Positions 1-8,146 of a DNA stretch of 64,000 nt are shown in pieces. The stretch covers positions 1,383,025 to 1,447,024 of the forward strand of contig CAWDJJ010000002.1 in NCBI GenBank assembly GCA_963802635.1, given 5' to 3'. Position numbers and translations under genes: made by a program. How positions within the stretch are numbered: the stretch's first letter is position 1; every line of letters starts with the position of its first letter. The stretch comes from CAVTLG01 sp963802635. GTDB lineage: Bacteria > Chloroflexota > Ktedonobacteria > Ktedonobacterales > Ktedonobacteraceae. The notes below the pieces were generated by a model, which saw only the letters and a program-made list of their open reading frames with translations, ran no database searches and was not told the origin of the DNA.

Positions 1-337
1 CATTATACTGTTCTCCAACTTGATATGCGGCTAGAGACATAGTCTTTGTTCCACCTGTCAGATTGACTATCAAGGGCTGTGGTAACAACGCAGATTGATC
101 TTCAAGCTTTTCATTAAGTTTTTCATCCAGCACTTTTACTATGGAGGGGATATCATAGGGATCGGTTTCTAGTCCATAGATAGTAAATCCTCTCTTTTCG
201 AGTGCTACTTTCAGATAATCGTACTTATTTTTTGTTCTGTCTGTATAAACTAGTAGCACCTTGTCAGGTCTATAATGTAATACTGGTAGAAAATTTGGCT
301 GTGGCTGCTCTCCTACCAGAGCAATCATAGTAGTCAT
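1..337 (-). CDS. Card1/Can2-like CARF effector, N-terminal part (cut by window edge)
   Basis: Only the first 112 codons are inside the window. The protein opens with MTTMIALVGEQPQPN and, near residue 92, has NLTGGTKTMSLAAYQ, the glycine-rich ligand-loop signature of the CARF domain in the Card1/Can2 (DUF1887) family. Known members bind cyclic tetra-adenylate through CARF and carry a C-terminal PD-(D/E)XK nuclease; that part is outside the window and not seen. The ATG overlaps the cmr6 stop as ATGA, so translation is probably coupled and it is the last visible gene of the Cmr operon. Inference: a cOA-activated nuclease of this type III system. A different C-terminal effector domain is possible. 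Confidence 0.85.
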   Translation of the reverse strand, partial: MTTMIALVGEQPQPNFLPVLHYRPDKVLLVYTDRTKNKYDYLKVALEKRGFTIYGLETDPYDIPSIVKVLDEKLNEKLEDQSALLPQPLIVNLTGGTKTMSLAAYQVGEQYN

Positions 338-1437
338 GCGTTTGTACCTCTTCTTCTCCTGCTTGCTGCCACCTGGCAGAACAATACAGTACACCCCTCG
401 TGTACCTCTTCGCGCACAAATAGACAATTTTTTGTTTGATTAGGTGTCCAGTTCGCAGCCTCTTCCGTTTCGACGGCGATGAGCACAGTTCTTGGTGAAA
501 ACTCGCGGTAGCGCAAAAATCCCGTTGCTTCAGGTACCATGCGCTTCAAGTCGTCGGTTGCCGCAATAGTCGTTGCTTTATCTACACCCTCACCAGTACT
601 GAATCTGCGTATGTTAGGGCGAACGTATGGTTCTAGCTTTGCCTCTTTCTGTTTAGCCGCTACCTCACCTTGTGGCGCATTGAAAAATCCATACCCTGCG
701 CTCGTTTTTCCGCCAACCCCATATTTCTGTAGCGCCATCTCTAGCCACTTCACTGCTATCTCGACGTCTTTGGTATTTCCAGCGGAGCGTGGCGCGACTG
801 CGAACATAAAGGTGGTGTTTGTCACCGTCAGGAAGGGGACTGGATTAGGGTCTTGGTCGTTGGCTGGTGGCTTCTTCTCCCCATAATATTTGGGATAATG
901 CGAGTTCATGATATCGAGATCGATGCTTATCTTACTATTCGTAGGCATCGCATCGAAGAAGATGACACTGCCAGAGCTTTTCTGCGTTCCAAAAACACGT
1001 TGTACTTCAGGACCATCTTCTTCCATCTTCTGGCTTTTATATATCTCACCTGTAACGTAGGCTCGCGTCAAACCCTTGAGCGCACTGCCAGGAATGAAAG
1101 GAACGCCGTAGATATGATGCAATGTCAAATCTGTCTCTAGCACCGTTTCACCTCCCAGACCGACAACCAGTCGCCAATCAGTGCTGCTTGTAAAAGACTG
1201 TGCTTGCATTGCCTTTACTGCTTGTTGCCAACGTTGATAGACGCTTTCCACCAGTTGGGTATCGATGTGATTATCTGCGATGAGCTGCTTAAACCAGGGA
1301 CTTTTTGCTGAGCTATTGCCAATTACTGACTGCGGAGGATACTTGTCTAAAATGAGTCCCAGGTTCTTGCAACGCTGCAAACGCTCCTGGGTGAGCTGTT
1401 TCTCTGTTTTCTGGGGAAGGTAGTATTTACTGCTCAT
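334..1437 (-). CDS. cmr6: Type III-B RAMP protein Cmr6
   Basis: A 367-residue RAMP protein. Around residues 88-125 it has the Cmr6 pattern GLGGETVLETDLTLHHIYG followed by VPFIPGSALKGLTRAY, and further on the glycine-rich KYGVGGKTSAGYGFF loop. In known Cmr complexes Cmr6 caps the backbone and contacts the 3' part of the crRNA. The ATG at 1437 has GGAG nine bases upstream. The first 11 bases overlap the end of cmr5, and its stop overlaps the next CARF gene as ATGA. Length and motifs look complete. Function rests on family similarity and gene order. Confidence 0.93.
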   Translation of the reverse strand: MSSKYYLPQKTEKQLTQERLQRCKNLGLILDKYPPQSVIGNSSAKSPWFKQLIADNHIDTQLVESVYQRWQQAVKAMQAQSFTSSTDWRLVVGLGGETVLETDLTLHHIYGVPFIPGSALKGLTRAYVTGEIYKSQKMEEDGPEVQRVFGTQKSSGSVIFFDAMPTNSKISIDLDIMNSHYPKYYGEKKPPANDQDPNPVPFLTVTNTTFMFAVAPRSAGNTKDVEIAVKWLEMALQKYGVGGKTSAGYGFFNAPQGEVAAKQKEAKLEPYVRPNIRRFSTGEGVDKATTIAATDDLKRMVPEATGFLRYREFSPRTVLIAVETEEAANWTPNQTKNCLFVREEVHEGCTVLFCQVAASRRRRGTNA

Positions 1438-1909
1438 TTATGTTCTCTCCTGCCTCCGGTTCCTGAAGGTCGGCTTCAGCGAAGCGGCGCAGCCAGATGC
1501 CGAAGGCGAGACATTCGGCGGTGGCACGACGATAATCATCGTTGCTTGTATCGGGATCAATAATCCAGTTCAGCAGGCCATCGTATCCGTTCTTCATCAC
1601 GTCATTGTTGGTTGCCTTAAAGTGCTCTGGTTCTCGCATCCAGTTGGTGAGGTGCCCAAGTAGTAGATGGTAATGTGGCTTCTTCTTTTCATCTTTACCT
1701 TTGGCATTGAGGAAGCCCAAGGTTTGGCCCAATCCGTTGATCTGAATCATAGCGTTCAGACCTCGTGCCAGCGAACGATATTCTTTCTCCAGCTTCTTTT
1801 CCGTGCTGTTTTTATCCAGTTCCTTGATTGCTTGAACTGATTTGTATGCCTCTCTGCCACGCTGTTGCTCGCTGTTCTGGCGTTTCGAAACGTTCTGTGA
1901 GTGTTCCAT
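1427..1909 (-). CDS. cmr5: Type III-B small subunit Cmr5
   Basis: A 160-residue all-helical protein, slightly longer than the usual 120-150, with a hydrophilic N-terminus of about 35 residues. The C-terminal helix contains ATAECLAFGIWLRRFAEADL, typical of Cmr5. Cmr5 subunits line the inner face of the Cmr complex along the crRNA-target duplex. The start at 1909 is preceded by AAGGAG at good spacing. It lies between cmr4 and cmr6 and overlaps cmr6 by 11 bases. Confidence 0.92.
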   Translation of the reverse strand: MEHSQNVSKRQNSEQQRGREAYKSVQAIKELDKNSTEKKLEKEYRSLARGLNAMIQINGLGQTLGFLNAKGKDEKKKPHYHLLLGHLTNWMREPEHFKATNNDVMKNGYDGLLNWIIDPDTSNDDYRRATAECLAFGIWLRRFAEADLQEPEAGENINEQ

Positions 1910-1936
1910 CGTTGTCTCCTTTTCTCCTGCTTAGTC

Positions 1937-2842
1937 TTAGTCGCTCAGGCGTACACGTACAAGGCCACGACCAACAGTCTCATCACCACCTAATTGGAGA
2001 TAAGTATTATTCAGCGTCTTGATCTGTGTTAATACCTGTTCTTCGGTGATGAGTGAGTTCTTTTTGCGTGCCTTCGTCGCATAGAGCGGCACATACAGGA
2101 GTGTGTCAGAGGGCAGATGTTCTTCTGTCCAGAGCGCACCTTTGTCAACCGTCTTCTTTTGTCGGTCTATTCGTACACGCGTAATAACCTCTGTGGCATA
2201 GAGCACGAAATCACGGAATACGTCGTTGGGCAGAATTACAAATGACCTCTTCATTTTGTTCGGCCAGTAGCTTGCTCCTAGATCTGGCAGCGCGTACTGT
2301 GCGAACCACTCCGCAATGGTATCGACCTGCTTATCTGGCCTGGCATCGAAACTAAATTCTTCAAGCACGATGGTATTGTTATAATGCACCTCACTATTGG
2401 TGTTTACCAATGCTATCTCGGTGTTCGCTTCAGGCACGTTCCAGTTTATTTTTGCCGTGTCTGCCTCTCGCTCGATGTCGCGCTTGAAACGGCTCAGAAT
2501 ATCGTAGGAAGTAGTGTAGGCGAAGACGCCGTTGAGCGAGCGCACTGGAAAGAGTAACATACGGGCATCACCTGTGATGAGTGCTCCTGCATGTTCGCTG
2601 CCTCCGCCGTTGGTGGATGGTGGACCAAAGATAACGTCGACCAGTTCTTTTTCTGGTGCCGTCAGGCTCTCTCTATCTCCCTCAAGGGCAGCACGCAGTT
2701 TGCCTTTGATGCCGCTGCCCTAAATCATCGGGTACTGCGTTGTGCGTTCCCGTTGGATAGGTAAGTCAATACTGCTCAAACCAGAACCGACTCCTGCATG
2801 TAGGGGGGTCTCTGTATAAAGATACAATGTGCTTGTGATCAT
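1937..2842 (-). pseudogene. cmr4: Cmr4 backbone nuclease with in-frame TAG at codon 41
   Basis: The frame from ATG 2842 reads as a normal 300-residue Cmr4 except for TAG at 2720-2722 (codon 41). Before the stop are MITSTLYLYTETPLHAGVGS and IDLPIQRERTTQYPMI; Asp26 of IDLPIQRE matches the catalytic aspartate known in Cmr4. Directly after it are GSGIKGKLRAALEG and an open frame to 1937. The family normally has Gln before GS-x-KG, so one C-to-T change (CAG to TAG) explains the stop. Restart at the internal Met at 2560 would drop the catalytic loop and the RAMP core. Cmr4 is the repeated backbone and target-RNA nuclease, so a true stop would disable the complex. Sequencing error, a real mutation or readthrough cannot be separated here. 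Confidence 0.85.
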
Positions 2843-2845
2843 CGT

Positions 2846-4027
2846 TTACCACTCTCCTTCGTATGTAATGCCATAGCCAATCTCCATCCCATGATCAGTC
2901 AGAGATCGAGGCTGGGTTTCGTTTTTATAATCATTGTTTGTATGAAAGAAGTAGACGCTACCGGCTGCCACACAACGGCGCATAACCTTGTTTTCTCCTC
3001 GTGCATCTTCAGGATTCAATCTCCAACCGCCGATTGGTTCATAGCGATTGATAGCTGCGGTAATAAGCGTAGCAGAGGGTAGCGTTGGTGGTCGCCAGCC
3101 TTGCTTAAAAGAGGCTGGTGTAGCCAGATAGAGCAACATGCCTTCTCGTTTTTGTGAATGTTCTATCGGGTTGTCGGTATGTTCTTCGCTAGGCTCTAGC
3201 ACGTGAAAACGTGCGGTGCGCTGCTCTCCACCGAGAGTTAACCATCCACCTAAGGGTAAGTGGAGCGTGTCTTGTATTTGGCTATCGCTCAAGACATTTT
3301 CACCAGACAGCGATTGCGTTAGAGTAATATCAACAATAAAACCATAGATATAATTCTGGTTTATTTGATGGTTCATGCGGATCATGAGCATCTGGTACAG
3401 ATAACCTTCTTCGGTTGCTTTCGTACCGGATTGGATGCCGATACCCAGGCGAGGTTCTTTCTGATAGATCTCTTCCCGGCTGATAGATTTGATGCCTGTC
3501 AGTGTTTCCGTTCCAAGTGTCTTGAGTAAATCTGTCTCGGTCAGCCAACCTTCAACAGGCATCAAATCGCCATCGGGCACAGGTGTCGGTTGAAGATAGT
3601 GGTTTATACCTGCAGGCCAGTTGCTGGATATGCCTTTTTTGATTGGGCGAGGAAGCAGACGATACAAGGCAGAATCATGTGTGGTATCTCCTTTACTATC
3701 TGCCTTCATAATATGAGCGGGAGCAGGGAACAATCGTTCTGCCTGCTGAAGCTGTGTCTTTGGGTAGCGGCCCAGGGCGATGCCCGTCATACGAAAGCGT
3801 CCGTAGCCGTTGCGATCCCCGATGAGTTTCGTGAGACCAGTATCAGCGAATGCTGCCGCGATATTCTTGTTTGGGTCCCAGTGCGCTGCGATGGCTGCCC
3901 TGACAGCTCCCTGCAATGTTTCGGGTGTTGGTGGAAACATACTCTCGGCAAAATTGTTTTGTCCGGCATCGAATGGATGCGCTGTGCGGAACATTAGCGG
4001 CTCCGCTGGTTCAATAAAGAGGCGCAT
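2846..4027 (-). CDS. cmr3: Type III-B RAMP protein Cmr3
   Basis: A 393-residue RAMP protein opening MRLFIEPAEPLMFRTAHPFD, followed by FPPTPETLQGAVRAAI, the usual Cmr3 N-terminus. In characterised complexes Cmr3 pairs with Cmr2 and binds the 5' tag of the crRNA. Its ATG directly follows the cmr2 TGA (TGAATG), and AAAGGAG lies inside the end of cmr2, so the two are translationally coupled. Only three bases separate its stop from the cmr4 ATG. The protein appears full length. Confidence 0.93.
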   Translation of the reverse strand: MRLFIEPAEPLMFRTAHPFDAGQNNFAESMFPPTPETLQGAVRAAIAAHWDPNKNIAAAFADTGLTKLIGDRNGYGRFRMTGIALGRYPKTQLQQAERLFPAPAHIMKADSKGDTTHDSALYRLLPRPIKKGISSNWPAGINHYLQPTPVPDGDLMPVEGWLTETDLLKTLGTETLTGIKSISREEIYQKEPRLGIGIQSGTKATEEGYLYQMLMIRMNHQINQNYIYGFIVDITLTQSLSGENVLSDSQIQDTLHLPLGGWLTLGGEQRTARFHVLEPSEEHTDNPIEHSQKREGMLLYLATPASFKQGWRPPTLPSATLITAAINRYEPIGGWRLNPEDARGENKVMRRCVAAGSVYFFHTNNDYKNETQPRSLTDHGMEIGYGITYEGEW

Positions 4028-6064
4028 TCAGTCTTGCTCCTTTCGTGCCAGAAAAAGCATGACGAGTAGCCAACCAAGGACCTCAACCAGCCCATAGCGT
4101 CTGCCGCTGGCATGCAGTTCCACTGATAGTTGCTGTCCTTCATGGACCGGCTCATCCATGGCCTTCGCCAGTTCAACAAGGTTGCTTGCCTTGCGCTCTA
4201 GCTCTTCATCTGGGAACTTTTCTTTTAATATTGGATTGCGTTGACGCCGTAGCACACGTTTTACCTCGCTCTGCTGAGCTTCCCGTTCCAGATGTACAAG
4301 TGTGGGTGCCTCTTCAAGCAAGGTAAAGATGCATTTTGGTGAAAGAACATCATCTTTGAAGTGTTTATAGAAAAACAAGAATAATGGCACTGGCTGATTT
4401 TCATCTGACAGTTTGTCATAATCCCAGTGGCAGCCTACTGTTGTCTGCTCACCTGAGCGCCGCAGTACTGTGACCACAAGCGCATTGCGTCCATACTGAT
4501 TTTTGGCCACCTGCTCCGCTTCTTTAGAGACACGACGGACATAGGAAAGCGAGGTATAGTGATGGGCAATGGCAATACCTGTGCTAGCTGTAACCAGTTT
4601 TTTGCGTTCTGGATCTTTAACCGCATTCTGTACTATTAGACGATAACGTCGTTGTAGCAGTTCTACGAGATCGAGTACAGTCTCGCTGAATGTTTGCTCT
4701 GGTTCTGCTCCGCTGCTATTGCGTGCCAGCGGAGCGAGGGCAACAACGTCATCGCCGCCAGCATAAATCAAGCGACCAGGATAGTTATCCTGTACAATAT
4801 CAGGCACACATTCCCGCGAAAATTTGGATAACGCTTTGCTAATGCTGCGGTGCTCAGTCTCGTCACCTACACCATTGATAAGCTTGCCCATCTTATCGCC
4901 ATCCATTTGTATTAGCGCGTAGTAGGGGGTTGGTCTGGTGATGGATGAAGGGGTATTAGTAATTTCCGAGAATTGGAGTGTATCAGTGATTCCCAGGAGA
5001 TCAGACAGCGCTTTTGGTCCATCCTTAGCAAGTTTTTCGCGCTTGACTTTTTCCTCATCTGTGAAGTGGAACTCTTTCTTGAGTCGTGCCTCACTAAATG
5101 TCTCTGGAAAGAAACAATCGCCGTCACACTCTAATATGCTTGCATCTGCTTGATGCTGTATAGCTTTCTCATAAAGCAATGGAATGCTTGCAGGCATTAG
5201 TTCGCCCAGCTTCTGCGTCTCGCTGAGCCACTTTGATAAAGCAGGTGTAATCTCAGGGCGTTTGCTTACCGTGAGAAGCTGTTCTACATAGGAAGCTGTT
5301 GCAATAGAACTGGTCGAAGGGAAAGCTCGTTGCTGCTTATTTAACTGCAATTTCAAGCGTGGAAGAAAACGCGCTGATTTGAATGCAAAGCGCTTGACTG
5401 TATCGATAGCGTCCAGGCGCTCGTTCCCTTCCAGATCTATATCTCTGATTGACAACCCCGCTTTTTGCGTAACTTGTTGCCAGAACACCTGTACTTCCTT
5501 GCGTGTTTTGCCCTCTCCACGTATGGCTGCGCGTTGACCGGAGATAGTGCTCTTCTCACCGTCTTCCTCTCGTTGTGCGAAGTCGCGCAGGTGTTTGCGT
5601 CGGTCAAGGGTGAATTGTGTCTCTCTTAGCCAATCCTGGTAATGTTCAGCGTCGCCTTCCACCACAACGTAGAAGAACTCAAAAACGTGCTCTGGTTTGA
5701 CCTGCTCATTCCACTGTTTGCGTGTGTCTGAGTCGGGAGCAGCGTATTTCCCTGGTACCTCATGCCATACATCCTCGCAGATATCTAGCCAGAACTCGCG
5801 AATCTTTTTTTCACTTTTCTGTGCGGCTGTGACTGCCTGATCCATAGTATCGAAAATGGCGATATATTTATTTGGTAAGTCAGGAATATTCTTCTCTATA
5901 ACTGGTTTGCTGGGAAAGATTAGCTTCGATTCGATGCCTTCCATACTGACCTGCATCAATGCTGAAAACAAGAAGCTGCCCTGCCAGAGATCGCGCGTCT
6001 TACGTGCCTGTGTGATGAATGGCTGCACCGGGCCAAGCGAGAAGAGGAGCATATACTGTGTCAT
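4028..6064 (-). CDS. cmr2: Cas10/Cmr2 cyclase subunit lacking the HD domain
   Basis: A 678-residue Cas10 of type III-B. The start is ATG 6064, overlapping the cmr1 stop as ATGA. The protein begins almost at once with LLFSLGPVQPFITQARKTRD, which in long Cmr2 proteins follows an N-terminal HD nuclease of about 200 residues; that HD domain is absent. The first palm contains ALIQMDGDKMGKLI and the second LIYAGGDDVVAL, with GGDD at residues 436-439 (4748-4759), so cyclic oligoadenylate synthesis should be possible while HD-type ssDNA cleavage should not. A CDGDC pair of cysteines may belong to the zinc site. It partners with Cmr3 and signals to the CARF proteins at both ends of the operon. Confidence 0.93.
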   Translation of the reverse strand: MTQYMLLFSLGPVQPFITQARKTRDLWQGSFLFSALMQVSMEGIESKLIFPSKPVIEKNIPDLPNKYIAIFDTMDQAVTAAQKSEKKIREFWLDICEDVWHEVPGKYAAPDSDTRKQWNEQVKPEHVFEFFYVVVEGDAEHYQDWLRETQFTLDRRKHLRDFAQREEDGEKSTISGQRAAIRGEGKTRKEVQVFWQQVTQKAGLSIRDIDLEGNERLDAIDTVKRFAFKSARFLPRLKLQLNKQQRAFPSTSSIATASYVEQLLTVSKRPEITPALSKWLSETQKLGELMPASIPLLYEKAIQHQADASILECDGDCFFPETFSEARLKKEFHFTDEEKVKREKLAKDGPKALSDLLGITDTLQFSEITNTPSSITRPTPYYALIQMDGDKMGKLINGVGDETEHRSISKALSKFSRECVPDIVQDNYPGRLIYAGGDDVVALAPLARNSSGAEPEQTFSETVLDLVELLQRRYRLIVQNAVKDPERKKLVTASTGIAIAHHYTSLSYVRRVSKEAEQVAKNQYGRNALVVTVLRRSGEQTTVGCHWDYDKLSDENQPVPLFLFFYKHFKDDVLSPKCIFTLLEEAPTLVHLEREAQQSEVKRVLRRQRNPILKEKFPDEELERKASNLVELAKAMDEPVHEGQQLSVELHASGRRYGLVEVLGWLLVMLFLARKEQD

Positions 6065-7089
6065 AATTCCACCTTGATTCTGCCTGAAAAGTTTTCTGCC
6101 CATTTCTCGATCAGGGAATAATTCTGATTAATCCCCGTTTTGAATAGAACTGCTACACCCACATAACTACCTCCCTGCAGCTCTACTATTCGTAGTATCA
6201 GGGGTGAAGCATGTCTGCTTCTATTATCAATGCCCATCAATGGAAGGCCGAAAACTGTACGGTTGTGTAATGGCAAGCTGCGACGATATGTTTGCAGGTT
6301 GCTACCAATAGCTCGCATCGCAGCGTCTGGTGTCTTCCAGGCTTGGATGCCGTTGCGTAGTATCCAGATACGACAGGTGCTTTGTCCCAGAGTGTCAAAG
6401 GCTACCTGGGTGATTGGTACTGATCCACTGTTGGTAATGCCCTGTCCAACCAATGCTCGCGCAGCCCTGATGCCCGTGTTGATCTGGTTTTGTAGTTGCT
6501 CGGCATCTTTGGGCATATCGAAGTGCAGACCTTCTGGCAAGCTGAAGCGTGAGTCAGCCGCTGTGTCCTCATTGATTATGCTGGCTGTCATACTACCAGC
6601 GCAACGCCGTGAACGTGAACCTATAGCTCCCAGGTGAGTTAAAAGCCAGAAGGAGGCGATAGCCCGTTGTAGCTTTTCATTGTTATCGTCTCTACACGTC
6701 AGTGTGACACGAAATGTGGTATCTGGTGGAAAGAATAATCGGTCCGGCTTGTATCTATCTCCTTTGCCACTGGCGGCCATCGACCAGAGCAGATAATCTT
6801 TCCCCGATATATTTTCTCTTGAATAACTTTCTTTTTTGAAACGTTCCGCTACCTTTGAGGGGTCAGACACCCTGATGGAGACGGCTGAGCTTATATCGGT
6901 TGCGCCAAAGACTGACGTTTCAGCCTGCATAACTTGTGATAGTGCCCTCCCGTTAGCTCCCGCGAGGGCGCGGTACCAGTAGCGCATCAGTCCGCGAAAC
7001 GTCGGAGCACGGAGTTCTGCGCGTTCCTGATCGGCTCCCGCTAGGAACAGCGGCGTTATTGTACGCAGGGCAAAGGTAACATGTATCAT
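6061..7089 (-). CDS. cmr1: Type III-B RAMP protein Cmr1
   Basis: A 342-residue RAMP protein starting MIHVTFALRTITPLFLAGAD and continuing ELRAPTFRGLMRYWYRAL, the Cmr1 signature. In known complexes Cmr1 sits at the 3' end with Cmr6. It is the first gene of the Cmr operon. The stop overlaps the cmr2 ATG. The Shine-Dalgarno is unusual: a GAAGGGGG run abuts the ATG, and a better spaced AAAGGA lies further upstream. An inverted repeat upstream (7125-7138) may be the control site. Confidence 0.92.
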   Translation of the reverse strand: MIHVTFALRTITPLFLAGADQERAELRAPTFRGLMRYWYRALAGANGRALSQVMQAETSVFGATDISSAVSIRVSDPSKVAERFKKESYSRENISGKDYLLWSMAASGKGDRYKPDRLFFPPDTTFRVTLTCRDDNNEKLQRAIASFWLLTHLGAIGSRSRRCAGSMTASIINEDTAADSRFSLPEGLHFDMPKDAEQLQNQINTGIRAARALVGQGITNSGSVPITQVAFDTLGQSTCRIWILRNGIQAWKTPDAAMRAIGSNLQTYRRSLPLHNRTVFGLPLMGIDNRSRHASPLILRIVELQGGSYVGVAVLFKTGINQNYSLIEKWAENFSGRIKVEL

Positions 7090-7109
7090 CCCCCTTCAAA
7101 TCCTTTCCA

Positions 7110-7138
7110 TGTATACAAAGCGTTCTTGTTGAAACAAG
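7110..7138 (-). promoter_or_regulatory. Candidate promoter and operator of the cmr operon
   Basis: On the minus strand, 20-50 bases before cmr1, there is a TATACA -10-like hexamer (7110-7115) and, 16-17 bases upstream, a CTTGTTT -35-like stretch. The latter lies within the inverted repeat CTTGTT-TC-AACAAG (7125-7138). A regulator bound there would cover the -35 box. The neighbouring CARF-HTH protein is the obvious candidate ligand-controlled regulator, but this is inference; only the repeat and spacing are seen. Confidence 0.4.
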
Positions 7139-7231
7139 CTTACTCCCAATCATGCCGTTCTGGCATCATCAACGCGCTGAAAAAATCTCATAGGTTCCTC
7201 TCATGTACTATTCTTGAAAATCTGCTACACT

Positions 7232-8104
7232 TCAAGCATCTTTTTGAAAGTACTCGGAGAACTTCGCTCTCAAGTAATGGTAGTCCAGGCGTTCGTTTCC
7301 GGGCACATTCCAGGAGTTGTGGCAATGATCGAGTAAAGCTGTTTTATGCGTATTCACTGTAGCTAGCGCTATACTCAGTTCACCTGCAACCTGTTGGGGC
7401 CTGAGACCTTTGGCAAATGCCTGTAATACTTTAAGTTGTGCGGGGGTTGCCTTGCTTACGACTTCGGTGCAGTGGGCGTGTTCCTGCGCATCCATTTGTC
7501 TGCGCTGCTCTTCCTGGGCAGACCGAAAGGAATTGATCGAAGGATTTACATAGGCTCCAAGGGCGAAAAATGGTCCTTTGATTAGCCTGACACCTGCATC
7601 CGTCGGCACGTGCATGACCTTGCCATCTTGTACCTGAGTTCGAAGTTTGTCTGGAGTATAGATGTGCCAGATGTTGTCGTGATGATCAAAGTTGAGCGAG
7701 GCAACTGAGATCGCTAGCAAACCCATCAGACGACGACCACCGGACACTGAAAGGTGAATGCGGTATCCCTGGCGTTTGAGATCGCCAATGAGTCGATGAA
7801 TAGTATCGAGCGTACCATCTGCGTGATTTTCGTCGCTAATGTCGTCGATGGGCTGGCGATCAAGTTCCAGCACCCACGAATGAAAGTGAATGCTGCGCTG
7901 TGCCGTTCGGTAGTAATCGCTGGTGAACTCAGCATGGAGACGGTACAGAGATTGCTGAAGGCGAGATTGTGGGTCCGCTTTAGGATGGACGACGATCACT
8001 TCGCTGATGGGATAGTTTGCCTGTAACAGGAGATCAAGCGTGAATGTGACAATCTGTGGCTGACCGCCCAACGTTGCCACAAGCACATGTGGATAATCTG
8101 ACAT
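7232..8104 (-). CDS. CARF domain fused to LuxR-type helix-turn-helix: candidate cOA-responsive regulator
   Basis: A 290-residue protein. Residues 1-175 form a CARF/Csm6-like Rossmann domain: YPHVLVATLGGQPQIVT at the first strand and LSVSGGRRLMGLLAI at 119-132, the glycine-rich loop that binds cyclic oligoadenylate in this superfamily. Residues 218-262 form a GerE/LuxR-like HTH (TPAQLKVLQAFAKGL, then ATVNTHKTALL). No nuclease residues were found between them. The start at 8104 follows AGGAGTG; a GTG at 8131 is the alternative. It is transcribed toward cmr1 with about 140 bases between and is divergent from the Csx3 fusion. Known CARF regulators such as Csa3 use winged HTH; a LuxR-type HTH is less usual. 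Inference: it controls the locus in response to cOA. Confidence 0.8.
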   Translation of the reverse strand: MSDYPHVLVATLGGQPQIVTFTLDLLLQANYPISEVIVVHPKADPQSRLQQSLYRLHAEFTSDYYRTAQRSIHFHSWVLELDRQPIDDISDENHADGTLDTIHRLIGDLKRQGYRIHLSVSGGRRLMGLLAISVASLNFDHHDNIWHIYTPDKLRTQVQDGKVMHVPTDAGVRLIKGPFFALGAYVNPSINSFRSAQEEQRRQMDAQEHAHCTEVVSKATPAQLKVLQAFAKGLRPQQVAGELSIALATVNTHKTALLDHCHNSWNVPGNERLDYHYLRAKFSEYFQKDA

Positions 8105-8146
8105 CGTGTCACTCCTATCAAATTTACTCACACCTGGAGGATAACA

